Source: JAHJRJ01 sp037443685 | GTDB taxonomy: Bacteria > Bacteroidota > Ignavibacteria > UBA10030 > BY39 | Direction of reading: 5' to 3' | NCBI GenBank assembly: GCA_037443685.1 | Contig: JBBINX010000059.1 | Coordinates: 1-14,932 of the forward strand | DNA: 14,932 nt | Shown: piece by piece, positions 7,807-14,932 of the stretch | How the letters are laid out: every line of letters starts with the position of its first letter | Position numbering within the stretch: the first letter of the stretch is position 1 | The notes under the pieces: generated by a model | The model's input: the letters and a program-made list of their open reading frames with translations, nothing else | The model's database searches: none | Told to the model about the DNA's origin: nothing | Made by a program: the position numbers and the translations under genes

Positions 7807-9444
7807 ATGGATTCAACTTTAATAAATATCGATAAATTACAGAGAGATATCAGTATTTTCAGAGAACAAAAATCGGATAATAATCCATCTGGAAAAGAAA
7901 AAGTTTGTCATTTTAAAAGAATATCTGAAAGACCGTTTCTGAAGAGTGAAAAAGATACAACTACAATCCTTTTAGGTGGTTTTACGACTCGTCACGACTA
8001 TTTTGTCCGTGCAGGAATCGAAGGTTTAGGTTATAAAGTGCAGCAATTACCTACACCTAACATCGAAGCATTCCATACCGGAAGAGAGTACTGTAACAAT
8101 GGTCAATGCAACCCGACTTATTTTACAGTTGGCAATCTGATTAACTATCTTCGTCAAATAGAAAGCAAAGGTTTATCGAAGCAATCTATAATAGATAATT
8201 ATGTTTTGCTTACTGCTGGCGCTTGCGGGCCGTGCCGTTTCGGAATGTATGAAGCTGAGTATCGTCTCGCTCTGAAACTGTCTGGTTTTGATGGCTTCCG
8301 GGTATTCACATTTCAACAAGTTGAAGGATTCAATCAGGTTAAAGCCGAGAGTGGCTTACAGATGGATGAAAAATTTTTCTTGGGAATGGTAATTGGATTA
8401 GTGCTTGCAGACATTTTGAATGATGTCGCTTTCAAGATTCGTCCATACGAAGTCGTTAATGGTGCGACGGATGCGCTAATGGCAGAAGCGACGCAGGAGA
8501 TATATTTTTCTATCTTTAAAAAACAAAGATTCTTAATCAATTCGAAGCGGAGCGGTTTATACTCTTTGTTGACTGACCAAGTATTAAGCACTATCTATAC
8601 TGATGTGTTGAAAATAATCGGGAATAAATTACAACAGATACAAGTAGATCATTTGAGGCAAGTTCCTATTGTAAAAGTTACGGGAGAATTTTGGGCACAG
8701 ACAACTGAGGGTGATGGGAACTTTAAGATGTTTAGCTATCTCGAAAAAGAGGGTGCAGAAGTGCTTATTGAACCAATTTCTACATGGTTGCTGTATTTGC
8801 TGTATGACGCTGACCAGTATATGACAGATCGAAAAGGATTGCAGAAGTCGTTCAATAAACTCAAATATTTTCAAAAGAAAGTTTTAATAAAATTAGGTGA
8901 ATTGATTTTGAAGCGCGAATACAATCGTTTCAGAAAACAGTTCAACTACTTGCCGCAACCACTGACTGACCAATTATTACTTGAAAAGTTAGCACATCCT
9001 TTTTATAATTCACGAGCAAGAGGTGGCGAAGGACATCTTGAAGTGGCAAAAAGTATCTATCACACTGTAAATAATTTGTGTCATATGGTTTTATCGTTGA
9101 AGCCGTTCGGTTGTTTGCCGAGCACACAGAGCGACGGTGCGCATTCTGCTGTTACTTCTAAATATCCTGAGTTGATATTTTTATCTATTGAAACTTCGGG
9201 CGAAGGCGAAATTAATGCATACAGCCGTGTGCAGATGGCTCTGACCGATGCCCGAATTAGATGCCGTAATGAATATGAAAAAGCTCTTGAGACAACGAAA
9301 CTATCTATCGAAACGGCTAAAGAATTTATTTCCGAACATCCACAAATGCAATCTCCTACTTATCGAATTCCAAAAACTGAAGGAGTAACTGGGCGTTCAG
9401 CTAACCTTCTGTATCATATTAAAAGTTTGATGCGACGACATTGA
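7807..9444 (+). CDS. 2-hydroxyacyl-CoA dehydratase (HgdB/COG3581)-like iron-sulfur protein
   Basis: A 545-aa protein related to the dehydratase subunits reduced by HgdC/BadF-type activases, closest in style to the uncharacterised COG3581 group that is often fused or adjacent to such activases. Cysteine motifs likely to hold an iron-sulfur cluster: EYCNNGQCNPTY (C96, C101), AGACGPCRFGMYEAEYR (C140, C143) and KPFGCLPSTQSDG (C436). It begins with a roughly 50-residue polar segment, then ILLGGFTTRHDYFVRAGIEGLGY, a Rossmann-like element. No signal peptide or membrane segment is seen, so it is cytosolic. Its stop TGA overlaps the TTG start of the activase gene, so the two are translationally coupled and probably act together: the activase would pass one electron, driven by ATP, to the cluster here. 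The substrate is unknown; no acyl-CoA genes lie nearby. The ATG at 7807 has no clear Shine-Dalgarno. Confidence 0.8.
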   Translation: MDSTLINIDKLQRDISIFREQKSDNNPSGKEKVCHFKRISERPFLKSEKDTTTILLGGFTTRHDYFVRAGIEGLGYKVQQLPTPNIEAFHTGREYCNNGQCNPTYFTVGNLINYLRQIESKGLSKQSIIDNYVLLTAGACGPCRFGMYEAEYRLALKLSGFDGFRVFTFQQVEGFNQVKAESGLQMDEKFFLGMVIGLVLADILNDVAFKIRPYEVVNGATDALMAEATQEIYFSIFKKQRFLINSKRSGLYSLLTDQVLSTIYTDVLKIIGNKLQQIQVDHLRQVPIVKVTGEFWAQTTEGDGNFKMFSYLEKEGAEVLIEPISTWLLYLLYDADQYMTDRKGLQKSFNKLKYFQKKVLIKLGELILKREYNRFRKQFNYLPQPLTDQLLLEKLAHPFYNSRARGGEGHLEVAKSIYHTVNNLCHMVLSLKPFGCLPSTQSDGAHSAVTSKYPELIFLSIETSGEGEINAYSRVQMALTDARIRCRNEYEKALETTKLSIETAKEFISEHPQMQSPTYRIPKTEGVTGRSANLLYHIKSLMRRH

Positions 9445-12400
9445 GAAAAGAAAATTTTACATATCCAAAATTTAGAAAGGATCCAACGAATTTATGCGTC
9501 GGGATCGATGTCGGTTCTACAACTGTGAAAAGTGTCGTTGTTGATACCTCAAATGATAAGATAATTTGGAGCGACTATCAACGACACGAGACAAGACTTG
9601 CAGAAAAAGTTCTCGAATTTTTACAAACGTTCGAAAAAGATTTGGGTTTGAGGGAAGGAGATTTCAGGATATTCTTTACCGGAAGCGGGGCAGTTGATAT
9701 AGCTAATTTTGTTGGTGGTAAGTTCGTGCAAGAAGTCAATGCATTATCGTTAGCAGTAGAAAAATCTTACCCCGAAGTGAAATCGGTTATTGAATTAGGT
9801 GGACAGGATGCAAAAATAATTATTTTTAAAGAGGATAATTCTGCTGGAAGAAAAAAAATCGTTACGATGAACGATAAATGTGCTGGCGGAACGGGCGCTG
9901 TAATAGATAAAATTGCAGCTAAACTTAATATTAATTCTTCATTGCTTTGCGAGTTACCATTCAGAGGAGTAAAGACTCATCCGGTGGCGGGTAAGTGCGG
10001 TGTATTCGCCGAGACCGACATTAACTCACTTCAAAAACAAGGTGTACCGATTGAAGAACTCATCGCTTCACTTTATGCTTCAATCATTCAACAAAACTTA
10101 ACAGTATTAACCCGAGGACACACAGTATTACCGGATGTTTTGTTATTGGGAGGTCCTCATACATTTTTGAAGGGATTAGTCGAAGCCTGGCAGGTGAACA
10201 TTCCATTAATCTGGAATGAACGTAATGTAGATATCCCGGCAGATATCGATCCGTCTTCGTTAATCAAAGTTCCGGAAAATTCGGAATTGTACGCAGCAAT
10301 AGGGGCAGTTGAATACGGAAAAAGCGAAAACAAATCTGTGGGACTATATAAAGGATGGAAGAGGTTACACGATTATATATTCAGCGACAGGGGAGATTTA
10401 AAAGTAAAACTAAGCGGCAGAGGGTTGTGGGAGAAGCAGGAGGATATTCAAGATTTTATCGATGAACACAAGCTGCCGTCGTTCGTAACACAGCGATACC
10501 AGCAAGGACAAATCGTGGACGTTTACATCGGGATAGATGCCGGTTCAACTTCAACGAAAGCTGTTTTGATTGATACGGATAAAAATTTGATTGCGAAAGA
10601 TTACCGATTATCAAAAGGAAATCCGATAGAGGATACGAAAGAGATACTATTGAATCTTCGATCTCAAATTGAAAAGCAGGGTGCAATACTCAATGTTCTT
10701 AGTGTTGGTGTAACCGGTTACGCAAAAGATATGTTGAAAGATTGTATCGGTTCCGATGTAGCTTTGGTCGAAACAGTTGCACATATGATTTCGGCTTTAC
10801 ACTATTTCGAAAAAGTCGATGTGATTTGTGATGTTGGCGGTCAAGATATAAAAATTATAATTCTGAAAGATAGACGCGTGATAGATTTCAAGCTGAACAC
10901 ACAATGTTCCGCGGGGAACGGTTATTTTTTGCACGCAACGTCTGAGAGTTTAGGTATAAAAGTGGATGATTATGCCGAACATGCTTTCAAAGCTCAGCGT
11001 GTTCCTGAGTTTAGTTACGGTTGTGCAGTATTTTTGCAATCGGATATTGTTGATTTTCAAAGGCAGGGTTGGAAACCTGAAGAAATATTGGCGGGGTTAG
11101 CAAAAGTTCTTCCTAAAAATATTTGGCTCTATATCGCAAAGATGCCGAATGTGGCAAAATTCGGAAAACATTTTGTTCTGCAGGGAGGGACTCAGCATAA
11201 TTTAGCTGCTGTGAAAGCACAGGTGGATTTTATTCGTGAGAGGTTCGATAGCTCGAACGAATTGCCAACGATCCAAGTACATCCGCATACGGGTGAGAGC
11301 GGTGCAATCGGTGCGGCGTTAGAAGCGGCACGAGTTTTCACATCTAATTCAAAGACAAATTTTATCGGTTTTGATGCGGTTGCTTCTATCAAGTACAATA
11401 CAACGCGTGATGAAACCTCTCGCTGTATCTTCTGTAAGAACCATTGCTTAAGGACTTTCATAGATATTTATACACATCACCCGCACGAGTTGAGTTTAGA
11501 TGAGACATTTGCGTATAAACACGGAGCTGAGCAAACACGGGCCGGACGTATTGAAGTTATTCCGAAAAAACTCAATGAAAAATCTAACGGTTCTCGGAAA
11601 GAACGAATTATTATTGCGAACTGTGAAAAAGGAGCTGTTGACAATATTGACGGGATGAAAAATATTCAAAAACAGATTTCTGAAATCAAAGGACGCAATC
11701 CGAATTTAATAGAATATGCGGGCAAAAAAATATGGGAGCCGATAAATCCACCGAAAATATCGAGTATCCGTTCTATAAAACAGAATAGGGAAAAATTAGT
11801 CATCGGCATTCCAAGATTACTAAATCTTTACACTTTTAACCCCTTCTTCAGTGCTTATTTTGAAAGCTTGGGAGTTTCACCGAGTAATCTTGTTTATTCA
11901 GACTTCACATCTGAACCACTTTATCGCGAGGGGGCAAAGCGCGGGAACATCGATCCGTGCTACCCGAGCAAGTTAGGAATTCCGCATATTCACAACTTAT
12001 TGTATGTGAAACATAACCAGAAGAAGTTAGATGTAATTTTTCTTCCGAGCATAGATTCGATGCCGAGCGAGTTAATAAACTGCGTTGACCATAGAGGATG
12101 CCCTACTGCTGTAGCAACACCTTTTGCTGTTAAGGCGGCTTTTGTGAAAGAGACAGATTTGTTTGACCAGTTCGGTGTAAAATTCAAAAACCCGTTTTTA
12201 AATTTACACGAACCTGAATTAACAGCCCGGCAATTATTCGATGAATTTAAAACAGTTTTAGAATTGACTGAAAAAGAAAATAGCGAAGCGGTAAACGAAG
12301 CTTACATTGCGCTACATAATTTCCAAAAAAATTTGAAGCATAAGGGAAGAGAAGTTCTTGAAATGATCGAGCACCAAAATAGAATCGGAATTCTTGTCCT

Positions 12401-12908
12401 TGACCGTCCGTATCATAACGACCCTGGTATTAACCACGGGATACCAGAGGAATTTCAGAAATTAGGTTATCCAATATTATTCCAAGATTCACTTCCAACC
12501 GATGAAGATATTTTAAAACGAATATTCAAGGATGAAGATGTTCATCCATTAGACATCAGCGATGTTTGGAAGAATTCATACAGCGAAAACACGAATAAAA
12601 AAATATGGGCTGCCAAGTTTGCAGCACGACATCCGAATTTAGTTGTCGTCGAATTATCGAATTTCAGGTGCGGGCACGATGCTCCTATTTACACACTCAT
12701 ACAAGACATACTGGAAGCGAGCCGAACACCATATTTCAGTTTCAAAGATATCGACGAAAACAAACCTAAAGGCTCAATAAAAATAAGGATTGAAACAATA
12801 GCTTTCTTCTTGAAGCGTTATGTTGAACAGATGCAAACGAAATACCGTACCGATCAATTCAAATTTATAGAAGATCAGCGATTAGATGAAATTATGGACA
12901 AATTGTAA
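9441..12908 (+). CDS. tandem BadF/HgdC-type ATPase activase with DUF2229-like region
   Basis: An 1155-aa protein. ATPase domain 1 (about 18-300) has GIDVGSTTVK, ELGGQDAKI, NDKCAGGTG (C147) and GKCGVFAETDI (C186). ATPase domain 2 (about 361-640) has GIDAGSTSTK, DVGGQDIKI, TQCSAGNG (C489) and YGCAVFLQSDI (C528). Both thus keep the phosphate loops of the sugar kinase/Hsp70/actin fold and the two cysteines that, in HgdC dimers, share one [4Fe-4S] cluster. From 655 on is a DUF2229/COG3580-like region: CIFCKNHC (C662, C665, C669), NIDPCYPSK (C840), NCVDHRGCP (C881, C887), ILVLDRPYHNDPGINHG and FRCGHDAP (C1077). The family powers difficult reductions by ATP hydrolysis in anaerobes; what this one reduces is not known, though the preceding 545-aa protein is the obvious partner. 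The start is TTG, overlapping the upstream TGA; no in-frame ATG precedes the first ATPase motif. Confidence 0.88.
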   Translation: MRKENFTYPKFRKDPTNLCVGIDVGSTTVKSVVVDTSNDKIIWSDYQRHETRLAEKVLEFLQTFEKDLGLREGDFRIFFTGSGAVDIANFVGGKFVQEVNALSLAVEKSYPEVKSVIELGGQDAKIIIFKEDNSAGRKKIVTMNDKCAGGTGAVIDKIAAKLNINSSLLCELPFRGVKTHPVAGKCGVFAETDINSLQKQGVPIEELIASLYASIIQQNLTVLTRGHTVLPDVLLLGGPHTFLKGLVEAWQVNIPLIWNERNVDIPADIDPSSLIKVPENSELYAAIGAVEYGKSENKSVGLYKGWKRLHDYIFSDRGDLKVKLSGRGLWEKQEDIQDFIDEHKLPSFVTQRYQQGQIVDVYIGIDAGSTSTKAVLIDTDKNLIAKDYRLSKGNPIEDTKEILLNLRSQIEKQGAILNVLSVGVTGYAKDMLKDCIGSDVALVETVAHMISALHYFEKVDVICDVGGQDIKIIILKDRRVIDFKLNTQCSAGNGYFLHATSESLGIKVDDYAEHAFKAQRVPEFSYGCAVFLQSDIVDFQRQGWKPEEILAGLAKVLPKNIWLYIAKMPNVAKFGKHFVLQGGTQHNLAAVKAQVDFIRERFDSSNELPTIQVHPHTGESGAIGAALEAARVFTSNSKTNFIGFDAVASIKYNTTRDETSRCIFCKNHCLRTFIDIYTHHPHELSLDETFAYKHGAEQTRAGRIEVIPKKLNEKSNGSRKERIIIANCEKGAVDNIDGMKNIQKQISEIKGRNPNLIEYAGKKIWEPINPPKISSIRSIKQNREKLVIGIPRLLNLYTFNPFFSAYFESLGVSPSNLVYSDFTSEPLYREGAKRGNIDPCYPSKLGIPHIHNLLYVKHNQKKLDVIFLPSIDSMPSELINCVDHRGCPTAVATPFAVKAAFVKETDLFDQFGVKFKNPFLNLHEPELTARQLFDEFKTVLELTEKENSEAVNEAYIALHNFQKNLKHKGREVLEMIEHQNRIGILVLDRPYHNDPGINHGIPEEFQKLGYPILFQDSLPTDEDILKRIFKDEDVHPLDISDVWKNSYSENTNKKIWAAKFAARHPNLVVVELSNFRCGHDAPIYTLIQDILEASRTPYFSFKDIDENKPKGSIKIRIETIAFFLKRYVEQMQTKYRTDQFKFIEDQRLDEIMDKL

Positions 12909-13069
12909 TTAAGTAAAATATTTTTTTTGGATACAACTAAAAATTCAAATCTGATTATTTGTTCTTTCGTTCGTTATTATTTTTAATATTAATTGAAATA
13001 TTTTTAATTGGAATGTTTATTTTTATAAAAATGGTGAAGTTTTGTCAATGGTAGTACTATTATTAATTC

Positions 13070-13073
13070 GAGG
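13070..13073 (+). promoter_or_regulatory. ribosome binding site of prmC (supports TTG start)
   Basis: GAGG lies 5 nt before the TTG at 13079. The ATG further upstream in the same frame (13031) meets a stop after seven codons, so TTG with this site is the best start. Confidence 0.6.
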
Positions 13074-13078
13074 CAATA

Positions 13079-13951
13079 TTGGACAGCGATAAAATTTGGA
13101 CTATCAAGAGATTGCTTGATTGGTCGGCAAATTATTTGCAGAAAAAAAGTTTCGATGATGCACGCTTGAATGTCGAGTTATTGATTTGTCATGTACTAAA
13201 CTATAAAAATCGAATTGATTTGTATTTGTACTACGATAAACCGATGAGTAAGTCGGAATTAAACTCATTCAAGGATTTATTTAAGCGGCGATTAAAGCAC
13301 GAGCCGCTGCAATATATCATCGGTGAGGCTGAGTTTATGGGATTAAAGTTTTATGTGGATAAAAGGGTTTTGATTCCACGTCAGGAAACCGAAGTGCTTA
13401 TTGAAGAAACTATTAAACTAAGTCGTGCTTTTGAGGGAAACATCAACATTCTGGAGATAGGTGTGGGCAGCGGAAACATCGCAGTTAGTTTAGCTAAATT
13501 CATAGATAGAGCTTACGTTACAGGGATAGACGTAAGTGAAGATGCCCTTAATGTAGCCAAGTTGAACGTTGAAAGATATTCGCTGAACGATAAAGTGAAA
13601 CTCCTTCATCAAAATATTTTTTATGAGATGAAGTTGGATATTAAGTTCAATGTAATAGTTTCAAATCCACCTTATATTTCGTCTGGTGAAATGAAAGAAG
13701 TTCAGCAAGAGGTTTCTGATTACGAGCCATCCATTGCAACTACAGATAATAAAGATGGGTTAACATATTACAGACGAATAGCGGACGTTGGCAAGCTACT
13801 TTTAAAATCGGGTGGGTGGCTGCTTGTAGAAATTGCTTACAACCAAAAAGTGGAAGTTGCCGGACTATTTTCGAGTTTCGGATACTCCAATGTAGAAACG
13901 ATAAAAGATTATGGTGGAAACTACAGAGTGGTAAAAGGGCGGTACGAGTAA
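13079..13951 (+). CDS. prmC: peptide chain release factor N5-glutamine methyltransferase
   Basis: A 290-aa protein, normal PrmC length. It methylates the glutamine of the GGQ motif in release factors RF1 and RF2 with S-adenosylmethionine, in the cytosol. The N-terminal helical domain that binds the release factor is present (TIKRLLDWSANYLQKK, then LKHEPLQYIIGEAEFMG and VLIPRQETEVLIEE). The methyltransferase domain has the SAM loop LEIGVGSGN (125-133) and the catalytic NPPY at 196-199, which cradles the target glutamine. The start codon is TTG with GAGG 5 nt upstream. It follows the activase by 170 nt of AT-rich DNA. That gap contains a possible -7 element TATTTTTA (13018-13025), but the nearest TTG is 22 nt upstream, so a promoter there is uncertain. 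Its gene for RF1 is not in the window. Confidence 0.95.
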   Translation: MDSDKIWTIKRLLDWSANYLQKKSFDDARLNVELLICHVLNYKNRIDLYLYYDKPMSKSELNSFKDLFKRRLKHEPLQYIIGEAEFMGLKFYVDKRVLIPRQETEVLIEETIKLSRAFEGNINILEIGVGSGNIAVSLAKFIDRAYVTGIDVSEDALNVAKLNVERYSLNDKVKLLHQNIFYEMKLDIKFNVIVSNPPYISSGEMKEVQQEVSDYEPSIATTDNKDGLTYYRRIADVGKLLLKSGGWLLVEIAYNQKVEVAGLFSSFGYSNVETIKDYGGNYRVVKGRYE

Positions 13952-13958
13952 TAAAAAC

Positions 13959-13989
13959 TTGCCTTCGGTTTTATTTATTCGTAATTTTA
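13959..13989 (+). promoter_or_regulatory. Bacteroidota-type promoter for the T9SS-type secreted protein
   Basis: TTG at 13959-13961, 20 nt, then TAATTTTA at 13982-13989, with the same spacing and same final A as the glnA promoter. Transcription would start near 13996, leaving a leader of about 37 nt that contains AGGAG. It suggests the secreted-protein gene is not dependent on read-through from prmC. Confidence 0.5.
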
Positions 13990-14022
13990 AATAGTAACAA
14001 GCCGGGCAGACAAGATGAAATT

Positions 14023-14027
14023 AGGAG
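14023..14027 (+). promoter_or_regulatory. strong ribosome binding site deciding the start at 14033
   Basis: AGGAG followed by 5 nt and ATG at 14033. An earlier in-frame ATG at 14015 would place this site inside the gene and put extra residues in front of the signal peptide, so 14033 is the start. Confidence 0.75.
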
Positions 14028-14032
14028 AGAGT

Positions 14033-14908
14033 ATGAAAAGATTTTTATATGTCCTAATACCTCTTTTATTAACATGTGAATATCTCCATTCAAAAAACCC
14101 ACATCCACTGAGTTTTTACCCATACAAGACTGGTAATGTCTGGCAATACCGCGACTTTTATACCGGTGAAATTGCTAGGACGAGGTATCTTGTCTCAGAT
14201 TCTACGGACAGCTACGGAAATATTCATCTAGTTATTAAAGATGTTGGCCCAACCGGTTATACAGCCTTGATTCACCAAAGAATTGATACCGGATTCTGTG
14301 TCTACGGGGAATACATCTTTCCTGAATATCCCCGTTACAAATTAGGTGCACAAGTCGGAGAGGAATGGTTCGCTGGTTATGATTTTCTTCTCAACATAGA
14401 ATATCGCATTTCAGTAGTGAATATTGGGGTGAGTTATGTCTTAGGAGTTCCGACACTTGTAAAAACCTTCCGCTTTTGTCGTATACTCTCATGGGGACAA
14501 GAGATCTGTGATGGAGATGAACACTTGGCTTCAGGATTTGGGTTGGTTCAATCTCATTTCTATTATTACCTTTCCGGAGCAATAATTGACTCTGTGAAGT
14601 ATGGTGAAATCGTAGCAGTTTCAGAAGAGAATCAACCAGTACCTCAGGAATTTAAACTCTATCAAAACTATCCGAACCCGTTCAATTCATCAACCATTAT
14701 TCAATACTGTGTTCCATTTCAAGAATGGATTAGTATTCGACTCTACAATATTCTCGGTCAACAAGTCAGAGTCCTGGTCGATCGACTCCATTACCATGGT
14801 GAATATACAATAACGCTCAATTCTAATGATTTGCCTTCGGGAATATATTTCTATCAAATGAAAACATCAAAAAAAATTTTAGTTCGTAAATTAACAATCA
14901 TCAAATAA
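14033..14908 (+). CDS. secreted protein with T9SS type A C-terminal sorting domain
   Basis: A 291-aa protein. It opens with a Sec signal peptide (MKRFLYVLIPLLLTCEYLHS, cleavage probably near residue 20). The middle (about 27-200) begins YPYKTGNVWQYRD, a 'text-like' opening common in secreted proteins of this lineage, and is rich in aromatic beta-strand sequence; I recognise no enzyme motif. Residues 204-291 are a classic Por secretion tail: YQNYPNPFNSST, a strand with IRLYNILGQQV, LPSGIYFYQMKTS and the basic end KKILVRKLTIIK. In Bacteroidota such tails direct export across the outer membrane by the type IX system and are removed as the protein is attached or released. It has its own promoter and a strong AGGAG site. 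The function of the mature part is unknown. The next gene starts 16 nt after its stop. Confidence 0.85.
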   Translation: MKRFLYVLIPLLLTCEYLHSKNPHPLSFYPYKTGNVWQYRDFYTGEIARTRYLVSDSTDSYGNIHLVIKDVGPTGYTALIHQRIDTGFCVYGEYIFPEYPRYKLGAQVGEEWFAGYDFLLNIEYRISVVNIGVSYVLGVPTLVKTFRFCRILSWGQEICDGDEHLASGFGLVQSHFYYYLSGAIIDSVKYGEIVAVSEENQPVPQEFKLYQNYPNPFNSSTIIQYCVPFQEWISIRLYNILGQQVRVLVDRLHYHGEYTITLNSNDLPSGIYFYQMKTSKKILVRKLTIIK

Positions 14909-14924
14909 TTAAAGTAGGTGATTA

Positions 14925-14932
14925 ATGAAAAA
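14925..14932 (+). CDS. start of a further gene, cut by the right edge
   Basis: ATG AAA AA at the window end, preceded by AGGTG (14916-14920) at 4 nt. A Met-Lys start directly after the secreted-protein gene suggests another exported protein in the same transcript, but only two codons are visible, so nothing more can be said. Confidence 0.5.

Noticed and set aside
13031..13054. ATG upstream of prmC as its start codon
   Set aside because: In the prmC frame it meets a TAG after seven codons; TTG at 13079 with GAGG is the usable start.
13950..13975. AT-rich hairpin after prmC as a terminator
   Set aside because: The stem is almost all A-T with a bulge, and it overlaps the TTG of a better-supported promoter.
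14015..14032. Earlier ATG for the T9SS-type protein
   Set aside because: It would precede the AGGAG site and put six extra residues before an otherwise normal signal peptide.
14033..14075. Lipoprotein signal (LLLTC) in the secreted protein
   Set aside because: Threonine before the cysteine is a poor lipobox and the protein has a T9SS tail, so a normal Sec signal fits better.
1..14932. CRISPR arrays, tRNA or rRNA genes, transposons, phage genes
   Set aside because: No repeat-spacer pattern, no recognisable RNA gene, no transposase motif or terminal inverted repeat was seen on reading the window.

Overview
The window is AT-rich bacterial DNA carrying nine substantial genes plus the first bases of a tenth. 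It most likely comes from the Bacteroidota/Chlorobiota side of the FCB group, in or near Ignavibacteria. Four things suggest this: a type IX secretion (T9SS) C-terminal sorting domain of the 'NYPNPFN...GIYFY' kind, a DUF4296-like lipoprotein, weak or absent Shine-Dalgarno sequences before most genes, and promoters that fit the Bacteroidota TTG / TAnnTTTG pattern rather than the E. coli one. The lineage is an inference from protein style and was not tested by a search.

Layout: (1) 1-2586, minus strand: a fumarylacetoacetate-hydrolase-family enzyme followed after 5 nt by a membrane-anchored M23 peptidase that runs off the left edge. (2) 2697-5539, plus strand: purM (purine synthesis), then 20 nt later a soluble GAF-GAF histidine kinase with no response regulator beside it. 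(3) 5536-7265, minus strand: type I glutamine synthetase followed after 5 nt by a small lipoprotein; this unit converges on the kinase with a 4-nt overlap of stop codons. (4) 7266-7806: a 541-nt AT-rich region with no convincing gene. It holds the glutamine synthetase promoter and a perfect 12-bp palindrome. (5) 7807-12908, plus strand: a tightly coupled gene pair of the 2-hydroxyacyl-CoA dehydratase/activase superfamily. A 545-aa HgdB/COG3581-like protein is followed by an 1155-aa protein with two BadF/HgdC-type ATPase domains and a DUF2229-like region. (6) 13079-14908, plus strand: prmC (release factor methyltransferase), a secreted T9SS-type protein with its own promoter, and the start of another gene.

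Most genes are housekeeping or nitrogen/purine metabolism and have no obvious link to each other. The part with the most unexplained biology is the pair at 7807-12908. By family it should be an ATP-driven low-potential electron donor with an iron-sulfur acceptor protein, but its substrate is unknown and no CoA-ester metabolism genes sit nearby. Three promoters share a TTG-N20-TAnnTTT(A/T) layout. Two of them lie inside the longest possible reading frames of their genes and so settle the translation starts.
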